From: Arsenophonus endosymbiont of Ceratovacuna japonica
Lineage (GTDB): Bacteria > Pseudomonadota > Gammaproteobacteria > Enterobacterales > Enterobacteriaceae
DNA length: 64,000 nt
Assembly: GCA_024349725.1 (NCBI GenBank)
Contig: AP026064.1
Location: 580,592-644,591 of the forward strand
Reading direction: 5' to 3'
The notes under the pieces were generated by a model that had not been told where the DNA came from, made no database searches, and saw only the letters and a program-made list of their open reading frames with translations. Below, one piece after another: positions 25,136-35,200 of this stretch (its first letter is position 1; each line of letters starts with the position of its first letter). The position numbers were made by a program, and so were the translations under genes.

Positions 25136-26599
25136 TTATAATAATGGACTAAATAAGTAACAAATGCGTTCAATAACATGATTCCATAATGGACGTTTAT
25201 TCCAATTTTTTTGTATTAAAGGCGTAGAATGAGCAATATAATCATATTGAATTAATCTTAAATCATTACTAAAACTTTTATCATCAATAACAACAGTAAT
25301 TTCAAAATTAAGCCAAAGGCTTCTCATATCTAAATTAACTGATCCTATTAAACTTAATTCTCCATCAACAGATAGACTTTTTGTATGGATAAGTCCATCG
25401 TTAAATTGATAAATTTTTACTCCTGCTTCTAATAATTCAGAATAAAATGATCGACTTGCCCAATGTACTAAAAAAGAATTATTCCAATTAGGAATAATGA
25501 TTAATACTTCAACTCCACGCATTGATGCAGTACAAATAGCATTTATTAAATCATCACTAGGAACAAAATAAGGAGTAGTAAAAATTAACTGTTTACGAGC
25601 AGAAAAAATAGTAATCATTAAAGATTGTTTAATTAATTCCTCTGGATAACCAGGTCCTGAAGCAATTACTTGCGTTGAATAAGTAATAATTTTCTCAAAT
25701 GAAACAATATTAGTATTAGAAGGTATAGGAGGTATGATGCTTTTACCTGTTTCCATTTCCCAATCAAATGAATAAATAATACCAAGTATTATTGAAATTG
25801 GTCCTTCCATTCGAACAACTATATCTATCCATTGCCATATATTAGATTTTTGTTTAAAATAATTAGGATCAACCATATTCATGCTACCAACATAGGAAAT
25901 ATAATTATCAACAATAATTATTTTCCTATGTTGTCGTATATCTATGCGACGTAAAAATAAACGAAATAAATTTACTTTTAACGATTCTATTAATTCTATT
26001 CCTGCTTCCCGCATTTTATTTGGTTTTTGACTATGAAAAAAAGACCAACTACCAGCAGAATCAATCATAATTCGACATTTTACACCACGTTTTGATGCAT
26101 TTATTAGCGCATCTGTAACCTTGCAAACTAAACCTTCATCTTGCCAAATATAAAATACCATTTCAATATTGTAATAAGCTGAATTAATATCATTTATAAT
26201 AGTATTTATAGCATCTTGATAATTTGTTAAAAGTTTAATTTTATTACTTTTAACTCCAGAAATTCCTTGCCTTTTTTCACATAATTTAAATAAAGATTCT
26301 GCAATGATACTATTATTTTTGCAAATAATATGTTTGGATTTTTTAAATTTTTTAATCCAAAATGAAACTGAAGACCATATATCTTTTGATTTTATTATTT
26401 TAAGTTTATCAAGATATAAATCACCTAAAGCTAAATAAGTAATAATACCAATTGATGGAATTATATAAATAATTAATAACCAAGTTAGAATAAAAGTTAC
26501 GGGACGTCTTTTTAATAAAATACATATAGCAACTATAGCTATTATTAGCCAGTATATAAAAAAAAATACCCAATTTAATAAAACATAAATAGCTACCAT
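25136..26599 (-). CDS. clsA: Cardiolipin synthase A
   Basis: Membrane phospholipase-D-family enzyme that condenses two phosphatidylglycerols to cardiolipin and glycerol. The 487 residues match E. coli ClsA (486). Two N-terminal membrane helices (residues about 5-28 and 35-58) precede two PLD domains, each with an HKD motif: HRKIIIVDN (followed by YVGSMN) near residue 224 and HTKSLSVDG (followed by IGSVNLD) near residue 404. The start is ATG with a weak ribosome site (plus-strand ATATCCCTATC just after). A 40-bp near-palindrome lies 81 bases upstream. It suggests that cardiolipin is still made although LPS export genes are lost. Confidence 0.95.
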   Translation of the reverse strand: MVAIYVLLNWVFFFIYWLIIAIVAICILLKRRPVTFILTWLLIIYIIPSIGIITYLALGDLYLDKLKIIKSKDIWSSVSFWIKKFKKSKHIICKNNSIIAESLFKLCEKRQGISGVKSNKIKLLTNYQDAINTIINDINSAYYNIEMVFYIWQDEGLVCKVTDALINASKRGVKCRIMIDSAGSWSFFHSQKPNKMREAGIELIESLKVNLFRLFLRRIDIRQHRKIIIVDNYISYVGSMNMVDPNYFKQKSNIWQWIDIVVRMEGPISIILGIIYSFDWEMETGKSIIPPIPSNTNIVSFEKIITYSTQVIASGPGYPEELIKQSLMITIFSARKQLIFTTPYFVPSDDLINAICTASMRGVEVLIIIPNWNNSFLVHWASRSFYSELLEAGVKIYQFNDGLIHTKSLSVDGELSLIGSVNLDMRSLWLNFEITVVIDDKSFSNDLRLIQYDYIAHSTPLIQKNWNKRPLWNHVIERICYLFSPLL

Positions 26600-27784
26600 A
26601 ATAAATATATCCCTATCTTAAAATATGTTTAATATATTTAAATTTTTAATTATTTTATACTTTATTATTTATATTAACTTTTATTATGAAATTAAATAAT
26701 AATTTAATTTCATAATAAATAAAATATTTATTTAATTTTAGTTAACTTTTATTATTTTAAAATAAATTTTATTTACAGTTAATAATAAAGTTTATATAAT
26801 TATATTAATTTAAAAATATTTTTATTATATTAATTATAATAAATGATTTATTATTTTATTTTTTTTATTATAACTAATATAACTATGACAGTTTATCAAA
26901 TTTATATTATTAAGTAAGTTTTTTATTAAATATTTATAATATTGTTTATATATATAATTATATTATAATAAATAAATTATAATTAATTATTTTATAATTA
27001 AATAATTATATTATAATTTATTATATTTAATTGAATATTAGTTTTTTATAATTTGTTATAATATTTTAAATTAATATTACTATTAAAGGAAAAAAATATT
27101 TTAATAATTTATATTAAAAATATAATTTAATTTTATATTAATAAAGTATTATTTTATTAATATTTAAGATACAAAAATATTTTTTATTTAAAATAATAAA
27201 AAATATATAAATTAATAATACAAAAATAAAATTATATAAAGTATATCTTTATAAAATTAATTTTAACAATTAATTAATATAAAATTATAATTATTATGCT
27301 AAATATAAAATAATATATGTTTAAAATAATATTAAACTAAATTAATTTATTTTTAATATAAATATTTTATTAATTAATTTTTATATATACATTATAGTTA
27401 AATATAAAATAAAATAATAAATTATTAATTATATTATAAAATAATAATATTTTATATTACATAATACTCTTTTAAATATTAAAATATTATTATTCATAAT
27501 AAATTAAATTTTATTTTATAATGATTACAATATTTAATAATAAATCATTATTATTAAATTTATCTATTAAATTATTATTTAATATTTAATTTAATTATTA
27601 ATATTAAATATATATTTATATAAGTTATAAAAAATAAAAACAATAAATTTATAAAACTTATAATTCATTCATTAATTTTATTTTAATATTAAAAATAAAT
27701 TAATATTTAATAAAAATTAATAATAAATTATTATAATGATATATTTATTAAATAATAATTAGAGAATTTTATTTATTTAATTAG
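26600..27784. other. Spacer between clsA and yciC
   Basis: About 1.19 kb where E. coli carries kch, yciI, tonB, yciA and yciB. None can be recognised. The only clear structure is the inverted repeat at 26680-26719. Confidence 0.55.
26680..26719. repeat. 18-bp perfect inverted repeat upstream of clsA
   Basis: Arms 26680-26697 and 26702-26719 are exact reverse complements around the loop AATA. The arms include the element TATGAAATTAAAT, so G and C are present. It lies 81 bases in front of the clsA start, where an operator, leader hairpin or a terminator from upstream would all be possible. Confidence 0.6.
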
Positions 27785-28534
27785 TTACTTTTTAGATAAC
27801 ATATAAAGACGAAAAAGATATATAAAAACAAATGAAGTAAGTACATTATTTAATGTGAAAGTAATAATATTATTTAATATGCCAAATAAAAAACTAAAAT
27901 GTCCAAGTAACATAGTAAGTAATATTTGTAATATTAACCAAAGTAATAAAATTGATAAAATTAACCACCAATAATTAAATGCTATATTCCAACTTTGATT
28001 TATAGCTTGTAGTGGTGAAATAATATTTTTATTTGTTATTAAGATAATTGGTGATAAAGAAAATCCAATAACTAAAATAACACCTGGTAATACAAATAAT
28101 ATAAAACCTAGATAAATTATAATTGTACATATAATAAGTAAAATTATTATATTAGGTAATATACGTAATGAAAGTATAAAAGATTGTAATACATTAATAA
28201 TGTTACCAGAACTTATTTCTGATAAATAAGTAATTATTGAAGAAATTAAAAATGTTAATCCAATAAAAACTATAGTTAATGACAATAAAGAAACTTTTAT
28301 AATTATTACTTTTTCTTCATTAGATAATTTACTTACAAATGTTAAAAGTGAAATTGATTCATTTTGACTACTAATATTTTTAATAATCATTCCTATTTCA
28401 TCAATTGGAATTAAAAAATAATATAGTATTAAAGTAATAGTTGCAGAAATAAATGATAATATTAAAATATTAATTATTTGATTTTTTAAAAAATTGAAAC
28501 TATCGCTAATAAGCGAATTTACTGTAATTGACAT
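27785..28534 (-). CDS. yciC: UPF0259 inner-membrane protein YciC
   Basis: A 249-residue polytopic membrane protein matching E. coli YciC (247), a family of unknown function. About six hydrophobic stretches are visible (near residues 20-42, 75-98, 128-150, 150-168, 188-210 and 218-242). Family-like pieces are SLISDSFNFLKNQ at the start, FVLPGVILVIGFSLSPI in the middle and NQSWNIAFNYWW. It keeps the E. coli order relative to clsA. A good ribosome site (AGGAGAAATTTT before the ATG) suggests active expression. Its role is unknown; membrane or envelope homeostasis is only a guess. Confidence 0.85.
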   Translation of the reverse strand: MSITVNSLISDSFNFLKNQIINILILSFISATITLILYYFLIPIDEIGMIIKNISSQNESISLLTFVSKLSNEEKVIIIKVSLLSLTIVFIGLTFLISSIITYLSEISSGNIINVLQSFILSLRILPNIIILLIICTIIIYLGFILFVLPGVILVIGFSLSPIILITNKNIISPLQAINQSWNIAFNYWWLILSILLLWLILQILLTMLLGHFSFLFGILNNIITFTLNNVLTSFVFIYLFRLYMLSKK

Positions 28535-29774
28535 AAAATTTCTCCTATAGATATTTTATTATTATACTTAATATATATACAGTTTATAGTTAAAATATCA
28601 AATTTTAAAATTACTAAAATAATATTTTACATATAAAATATTTAATACAATATAAAATATATTTTAATAATTTATATAATAATTATCTATTTAGTTAAAT
28701 AAATATTATTGTAAAATAAAAATTAAAATTATTTATTTATTAATATTAAATTAATAATTTATTATAATTAAAAATAAAAAAACTAATAGCTTTATGTATA
28801 TCATTAAATAAAATTTATATATTTTAAATTATTTTAATTATTTTATATTTGAAATTTAAGAGAAATATATAATGCAAAATAATAATTATAGAATTATTAT
28901 TTAAATTTAATTATCAATTAATTATTGTTTTATTTTAATTAATTACTACTTTTAAAATATTATTATTTAATATTTACATTATAGTATAAATATATTTATT
29001 ATATAATCATATTACTAATATATTATTATTAATCATTAATTATATTTTTGCAAAAAAAAGTTACAAATAAAATATTTAATTATTAATTTTAAAATAATAA
29101 CTATATATTATATATAATAAATTTAATTATATTGAATAATTGTCTAATATTATTTTTATATAGTTATATTAATATACTTATTAAAATAATAATTATATAT
29201 ATTTATTTATATATTATTACTTTATAAAATTTTATTTACATTTTAAAATTAAAATTATAATAAAATATATTTTATGTTACTTTTTAGTAAAATTTTTAAT
29301 TAACATAAAATAATAATATTAATTATTATTAATAATAATAAAGATAATTAAAATATAATTATATTAATTATTAAATTATAGTATTATTAATTAAATTTTT
29401 AAATATTTAATATAATTTTATACTAAAATTAAAATACTTCAAGTATATATATAATATATAATATATATTTATTATTATCTATAATAACTTTATTATTTAT
29501 TAATACTAATAAATATATTAATTTAAAACTTAATATAAAATATATTACTTTTATAAGAATGAAAATGAAAATAATATTTTAAATAAAATATTAATATATT
29601 TAAGTTAATATTAAATGTTATATTATTTTATCGTAAATAATTATTATTATTTATAATATATTGAATATAAATTATATTTAATATAATTAAATATAATTAT
29701 TTAATATTAATAATTAATAAAATATTAAATAATAATTTTAATGTTTATAAATTAATAAATTATTTATTATTTAT
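28535..29774. other. A/T spacer between yciC and folK
   Basis: About 1.24 kb with no readable gene or relic. Confidence 0.55.
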
Positions 29775-30254
29775 TCACCATAAAGTTAAATTATTTTTTT
29801 TAATATAAATTAATTTATCTTTTAATAATACACCATTAGGAAAAGATAACATAGGTGCAATTTCTAATAAAGGATAAAGTACAAAATTTCGCTCTTTAAG
29901 TCCATAATGTGGAATAATTAAATTCGTTGTTAAAATAATTTTTTGCCCATATAATATAATATCTAAATCTAATGTTCTTGGCCCCCATCGATCAAATTTA
30001 CGTATTCTACCATGCCTTAATTCAATTTCTTGAGTATATTTAAATATAACATTTGGAGGTAAGTCAGTATCTAATGAAATAACAGCATTTAGATAATTTG
30101 GCTGTTGTTGTGATCCCATAGGTTTAGAGCGATAAAAAGAAGAAATAATAATATTTTTAGTATTTGGTAATTGTTGTAATTCTTTGATAGCACTTTTTAC
30201 TTGAAACAATGGATTATTTAAATTACTACCAATAGCTATATAAACACGATCCAT
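29775..30254 (-). CDS. folK: 2-amino-4-hydroxy-6-hydroxymethyldihydropteridine pyrophosphokinase
   Basis: Transfers pyrophosphate from ATP to 6-hydroxymethyl-7,8-dihydropterin in folate synthesis. The 159 residues equal the E. coli length. The start MDRVYIAIGSNLNNP, the SFYRSKPMGSQQQPNYLNAV region and the family signature RWGPRTLDLDIILYG (about residues 88-102, with the two metal-binding aspartates) are intact. In E. coli folK follows pcnB; here pcnB is absent and the upstream neighbour is tRNA-Ile2. A perfect 34-bp palindrome lies 37 bases before the ATG. It implies that the folate pathway is at least partly kept. Confidence 0.96.
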   Translation of the reverse strand: MDRVYIAIGSNLNNPLFQVKSAIKELQQLPNTKNIIISSFYRSKPMGSQQQPNYLNAVISLDTDLPPNVIFKYTQEIELRHGRIRKFDRWGPRTLDLDIILYGQKIILTTNLIIPHYGLKERNFVLYPLLEIAPMLSFPNGVLLKDKLIYIKKNNLTLW

Positions 30255-30557
30255 ATTTAATTAACTCTATTATTTTATTTATTTACTTATTATTTCAATT
30301 TGAATTATAATTCAAATTGAAATATTAATTTAATATATTATCTAATTATAATATTATTTTATATTGTAATTATAAATAAATTAAAAATAAATATAAATTT
30401 TATATATTAAATTAATTAATATATAATTTTACTTTAATAATAATAAAAATTATATATTAATAAATAATTTTTATTTAAATATACAATAATGTATAATAAA
30501 TAATTTTTTAAAAATATTTACATCTTAATTTAATTAACATTTAAAAATATTATAATA
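30255..30557. other. Spacer between folK and tRNA-Ile2
   Basis: About 300 bases. It contains the 34-bp palindrome at 30291-30324 and otherwise only A/T sequence. Confidence 0.6.
30291..30324. repeat. 34-bp perfect palindrome between tRNA-Ile2 and folK
   Basis: TATTTCAATTTGAATTA followed by its exact reverse complement, with no interruption. The half sites contain C and G (TTTCAATTTGAA), so it stands out from the A/T background. It lies 37 bases before folK and 234 bases after the tRNA, both on the minus strand: either a terminator for the tRNA transcript or an operator/leader element of folK. Confidence 0.65.
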
Positions 30558-30630
30558 TGGCCCCTGCTGGATTTGAACCAGCGACCAAACGATTATGAGT
30601 CGTATGCTCTAACCACTGAGCTAAGGGGCC
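30558..30630 (-). tRNA. ileX: tRNA-Ile2 (CAU anticodon)
   Basis: A 73-base cloverleaf on the minus strand: acceptor GGCCCCT/AGGGGCC, D arm with AGTGGTTA, anticodon loop CTCATAA (anticodon CAT) on the stem TACGA/TCGTT, and T arm GCTGG-TTCAAAT-CCAGC. The acceptor and body match E. coli ileX rather than the elongator or initiator tRNA-Met, so C34 should be changed to lysidine by TilS to read AUA codons. The 3' CCA is not encoded: the discriminator A is followed by TAT. CCA must therefore be added by nucleotidyltransferase. A TATAAT lies on the minus strand at 30643-30648, 12 bases upstream, but such strings are common here. Confidence 0.95.
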
Positions 30631-31422
30631 AAAATAAAATAAATTATATTCATTATTTTATATATTATTATACATAAAATTAATATACAAAATAATTAAA
30701 ATTAATAAAATATATATATAAATTTTATTAATAATATTCTTTAAATATATTTACCAAATAATATAAGTAATATTTATATAATATAACTATAAAAATATTT
30801 TTTAACTATAATTATATTTTATCTTGATAAATTACTATAAACTATCATTAACAATATAAATTATTAATTATATATTAAATTTATATTATTCTATAAACAG
30901 TAAATATTACTTATATAAATTTATATTTTATTAAGTCATTATATATAAAAATGATTAAAAATTATTAAAAATTTAAAATATTATATATTAATACTAAATA
31001 TATTATTTTTGCAACTGATTATTTTGGGTAATAAGATATAATTTAATATATTAAACTAAAATTTATTAATAATTATTAGTATAAGTTTTAAGAATAAAAT
31101 GAAAAATAATATAATATACTTATTAATATTAATTTATTATTATAATATAAAAAATAATTAAATATTTTAAATATTTTTTTAAGAAATTCATATATTATAA
31201 TTATATATTTAATTGTAATTATTAATAGTAAAATTATAAGTTTTACTATTAAATGATTAAAAATATTTATAATATAATTTTAAAATAAATAATTAATTAT
31301 AGTTTATATATTAAAATAATAATTAAAAATAGAAAATTTATACAAATAATATTATTTGTATATACCAATAAAAATACAATATTAAATAATTGATTTAATA
31401 AATATTTAATTATTTTATTTGA
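30631..31422. other. Spacer between tRNA-Ile2 and trpS
   Basis: About 790 bases of A/T sequence, with one slightly richer patch at 31005-31040 that I cannot assign. The palindrome at 31339-31362 lies near the trpS end. Confidence 0.55.
31339..31362 (-). terminator. 24-bp perfect palindrome after trpS
   Basis: TATACAAATAAT followed by its exact reverse complement, 60 bases beyond the trpS stop. Possible terminator. Confidence 0.45.
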
Positions 31423-32451
31423 TTAATAAAAACCAATAGCATTATAAACTTTATTTAAAGTTATCTGTGCTCTATCTTTTGCTTTACTAGCACCTTCAGA
31501 TATAATATTATTTAATTCTTTTTCATTATTGCGAAATTCATAAAAACGACTTTGAATATTTATTAATATATTTGAAACAGATTCAGCTACAATATTTTTA
31601 AATTCAAAATACATTTTTCCAGAAAATTGTTCTTCTATTTCTGATATAGACATATTTGTTATACCAGAAAGTATATTCATTAAATTAGAAATACCTGGTT
31701 TATTTTTCAAATCATAATAAACTTTAGGTAATTTATTGGAATCTGTAATAGCTAATTTTATTTTCTTAACTGCTGATTTAGGATTTTCTAATAAAGTTAT
31801 AATATTATTATAATTAATGTCCGATTTTGACATTTTTTTGTATGGTTCTTGTAAAGACATAATTCTAGATCCTTTTTTAGAAAAAAATGGATCAGGTATA
31901 GTAAATACTTTACCATGCATCGAATTAAAACGATGAGCAATATTACGACTTAATTCTAAATGTTGTTTTTGATCAATACCTACAGGTACTTTATTTGTTT
32001 GATAAAGTAAAATATCTGCAGCCATTAATACTGGATAATTAAATAAACCAACATTAATATTTTTATCATTATGTTTTAATTTATCTTTAAATTGCGTCAT
32101 ACGACTTAATTCACCAAAATATGTATAACAACTAAGTACCCAATTAAGTTGAACATTTTGAGGAACATGTGATTGCACAAAAATAATACTTTTTTTAACA
32201 TCAATACCACAAGCTAAATATAAAGCTAATGTATCTAGTGTCCGTTTTTTTAATTCTTTTTGATTTTGATATACTGTAATAGCATGTTGATCAACAATAC
32301 AATAAATACAATCATAATTATCTTGCATATAAACCCATTGCTGTAATGCCCCAATATAATTTCCAATAGTTAATTCACCAGATGGTTGAGTTCCACTAAA
32401 TACAATAAGTTTTTTATTAGTATTAATTGATTTTATTGGATATATGTTCAT
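31423..32451 (-). CDS. trpS: Tryptophanyl-tRNA synthetase
   Basis: Charges tRNA-Trp. The 342 residues compare with 334 in E. coli; the extra residues form the N-terminal extension before [20 protein letters not shown]. The class I signatures are TIGNYIG (HIGH-type, about residue 28) and KMSKS (about residue 208, in [10 protein letters not shown]). [24 protein letters not shown] and [19 protein letters not shown] are intact. In E. coli trpS is the last gene of the aroK-aroB-damX-dam-rpe-gph-trpS cluster, and here rpe and aroK still precede it in the same direction, with the others lost. Confidence 0.97.
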   Translation of the reverse strand: MNIYPIKSINTNKKLIVFSGTQPSGELTIGNYIGALQQWVYMQDNYDCIYCIVDQHAITVYQNQKELKKRTLDTLALYLACGIDVKKSIIFVQSHVPQNVQLNWVLSCYTYFGELSRMTQFKDKLKHNDKNINVGLFNYPVLMAADILLYQTNKVPVGIDQKQHLELSRNIAHRFNSMHGKVFTIPDPFFSKKGSRIMSLQEPYKKMSKSDINYNNIITLLENPKSAVKKIKLAITDSNKLPKVYYDLKNKPGISNLMNILSGITNMSISEIEEQFSGKMYFEFKNIVAESVSNILINIQSRFYEFRNNEKELNNIISEGASKAKDRAQITLNKVYNAIGFY

Positions 32452-32835
32452 ATTATATTTTTATAATTATTAAAATAATAATTTTAATTAAAGAATATTA
32501 TAAATTATATTATATATATAATCTATATTTATATAATATAAAATATAGATTATAATTATAAATGAAATTAAATTAAATTAATATTAATTAAGTATACTTT
32601 ATTTTTAAATCATATGATAATAACAATATAAATAAAATTTTTAATAAAAATAAATTGTAATATAATATATTTTTATTATATTCTTATCAAATATAAAAAT
32701 TAATTATTAATTTTAATAAATATTTAATTTAAATGTTATTTGAAATATATATATATTAAATTATAAAATTAAATTAATTGATACAATCAATAATATATAA
32801 ATTATTATTTATAAATATTAATTTATATATTAATA
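32452..32835. other. Spacer at the former gph position
   Basis: About 380 bases between rpe and trpS, where E. coli carries gph (about 760 bases). No phosphatase motif is readable. A 9-bp hairpin, AATATTAAT/ATTAATATT (32814-32837), overlaps the rpe stop. Confidence 0.55.
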
Positions 32836-33510
32836 TTATTTAATATTTTCAGTTAATTTTTTTCTAATACTATCAATAGTAATTTTATAATTTAATTGGT
32901 TAAAAATTGCAGAACCTATTACAAAAATATCAGCACCTGCATTTGCAACATTAATAATATTATTAATATTAATTCCACCATCAACTTCTAAATGAATATT
33001 ATAACCATTATTATTAATAACTTTACGAACTTGAGATAATTTATTTATAGTTTTTAAAATAAAAGTTTGTCCACTAAATCCAGGATTAACTGACATAATT
33101 AAAATTATATCTAATTTATCTATTATATAATCTAAATAATTTAATGGTGTAGATGGATTAAAAGCCACACCAGCTTTACATCCATTATCTTTAATTAATT
33201 GCAGTGTACTATCAATATGTTTAATTGCCTCAATATGAAAAGTTATATAATTTGCACCAGCTTTAGCGAAATCAACAATTAATCGATCTACTGGTTTTGC
33301 CATTAAATGTACATCAATAATAGTTTTAATACCATAATTTCGTAATGCTTTGCATATGATTGGGCCAAAAGTTAAATTAGGAGCATAATGATTATCTATA
33401 ACGTCCAAATGGATAATATCAGCTCCAGCTTCAATAACTTTTTTAATATCTTCACCTAAACATGCAAAATTTGCTGATAAAATAGATGGAGCAATTATAA
33501 ATTTTTTCAT
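32836..33510 (-). CDS. rpe: Ribulose-phosphate 3-epimerase
   Basis: Interconverts ribulose 5-phosphate and xylulose 5-phosphate in the pentose phosphate pathway. From the ATG at 33508-33510 the protein has 224 residues (E. coli 225) and begins [17 protein letters not shown] longer frame could start at a TTG (33522), but the ATG has GGAAAT 6-11 bases upstream and fits the family, so I prefer it. Key pieces: [23 protein letters not shown]-type [25 protein letters not shown] and VDGGININN, holding the metal-binding histidines and aspartates. It is part of the collapsed dam superoperon. Confidence 0.96.
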   Translation of the reverse strand: MKKFIIAPSILSANFACLGEDIKKVIEAGADIIHLDVIDNHYAPNLTFGPIICKALRNYGIKTIIDVHLMAKPVDRLIVDFAKAGANYITFHIEAIKHIDSTLQLIKDNGCKAGVAFNPSTPLNYLDYIIDKLDIILIMSVNPGFSGQTFILKTINKLSQVRKVINNNGYNIHLEVDGGININNIINVANAGADIFVIGSAIFNQLNYKITIDSIRKKLTENIK

Positions 33511-34678
33511 TATTATTTCCAATTTATTTTTTTATTTTTTATTTATTATTATTTTATTTTTTTATAAATAAACAAATATATTTTAGTTATATTTTATTTA
33601 ATATTTTTATATTAAAATTATTAATATATATTTATATTTTTATCATATTAATAATATTAAATTAATATTATTATAAATAATATTAATTATTATATAAAAT
33701 ATTATACTATAATATTTATAAATATTAAATAAATTAAATTTAATACACAAATAATATAACATGAATTATGTATATTAAAGATAATATTTAAATGGTATAA
33801 AATTTTATAAAATTATTTATATGATAAATTTTTTATTTCTTTTAATATAAAATATTTATTTCTAAATTTAAAATATATAATTAATTTTTAATATATTAAT
33901 TTTGTATATATTATTATTTAATAAATAATATATATATTTAGTAATTATTTATTTTAAGTTTTATTTAAGATAATAATTTAATTTTTAAAAATAGTAAGTA
34001 AAATTATAAATATTTTATTTTAATCACTAAATAACATTTTATAATTAATTAATTAATTTTTTAATAAATTCTTTTAAGTAATAATGAAATTAAAATTAAA
34101 TTAACTATATAATATAATTATTAAACGCAAAAATATAATAAATTATTATTTTAATTTATATATATTTAAATTATATATTTTATTTTATTTTATAATTAAT
34201 TTTAATTCTCTCAATTGATTAATAACTATAATTTAATAAAATATCATTAATAATAAAATTAGTATCAAGTTTTTAAATAGTTAATATTTTATATTAGTTA
34301 ATTATTAATAATGTAAAATATTAATAATATTAATATTAATTTTAATATATTTATCTTTTCTAATTAATTTTATAATAATTTATATGTAAATATAAAACAT
34401 ATTTATTAAATTAAAATATTATATTAAATATATAAAATTATAATAATTACTTATCTAATATATTTCTTATTTAATTATTATTTATTATTTCAACATTTAA
34501 TTAAATACAAGAATTAATAACTTATATAATTATATATTAAGTGAATGATATAAATAATTTTAATAATAATTTTTTTACAAAAAACTATATTTTATTATTA
34601 TAATATATAATATAAAATAATATTTTATTTATTATAATAATTATATATTTATATATATAAATATATAATTATTATATA
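33511..34678. other. Spacer at the former aroB-damX-dam position
   Basis: About 1.17 kb between aroK and rpe. E. coli has aroB, damX and dam here (over 3 kb). I see no aroB or dam pattern, so most of the segment has been deleted. The aroK palindrome (34633-34676) lies at its upstream end. Confidence 0.55.
34633..34676 (-). terminator. 44-bp perfect A/T palindrome after aroK
   Basis: A perfect 44-bp palindrome without any interruption (half site about TATAATAATTATATATTTATAT, written as a 22-base arm from 34633) ends two bases before the aroK stop codon. The RNA could form a stem of about 20 bp. Probable terminator that now uncouples aroK from rpe. Confidence 0.6.
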
Positions 34679-35200
34679 TTAAATATTATTTAATAATTCA
34701 ATAATTTGATTAGTAATTATTTTTGTATTTTGATAATTGGTATGAATAATAATATCTGCAATTTCTTTGTAGAATGGATTTCGTTCATGAGCTAATTTTT
34801 CTAACATTTTGCGAACGTTATCATTTATATGTAATAAAGGTCTTTTTTTATCACGTTGAGTACGTGCCATTTGTTTTTCAATTGTTGTTTTAAGATAAAC
34901 TACTACCCCTCTAGCAGATAAATGATTTCGTATTTCCTTTAATTTTACTGATCCTCCACCTGTTGCTAAAACAATTCCTTGTTTTTTTGTAATCTCATTA
35001 ATAATTTTCTCTTCACGATCTCGAAAACCTTCCTCACCTTCTAAGTCAAATACCCAACTTACATCAGCGCCAGTACGTCGTTCTATTTCTTGATCAGAAT
35101 CAAAAAATTCCATATTAAGTTTTTGTGCTATTTGTCGACCAATAGTACTTTTTCCAGCTCCCATAGGTCCAACTAAAAATATATTACGTTTCTCTATCAT
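34679..35200 (-). CDS. aroK: Shikimate kinase I
   Basis: Phosphorylates shikimate on the way to chorismate. The 173 residues equal E. coli AroK and identity is very high, which separates it from AroL. P-loop GPMGAGKST (residues 11-19), the shikimate-binding [19 protein letters not shown], the second binding motif [19 protein letters not shown] and the lid with [10 protein letters not shown] are all intact. The leader carries a small G+C patch at 35260-35266 and an imperfect hairpin (see promoter entry). aroB, normally next in the operon, is missing here, so the pathway would need aroB elsewhere or an outside supply of intermediates. Confidence 0.98.
   Translation of the reverse strand: MIEKRNIFLVGPMGAGKSTIGRQIAQKLNMEFFDSDQEIERRTGADVSWVFDLEGEEGFRDREEKIINEITKKQGIVLATGGGSVKLKEIRNHLSARGVVVYLKTTIEKQMARTQRDKKRPLLHINDNVRKMLEKLAHERNPFYKEIADIIIHTNYQNTKIITNQIIELLNNI

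Noticed and set aside
33511..33522. Longer rpe starting at TTG (33522)
   Set aside because: The ATG at 33510 fits the family N-terminus and has GGAAAT at the right distance.
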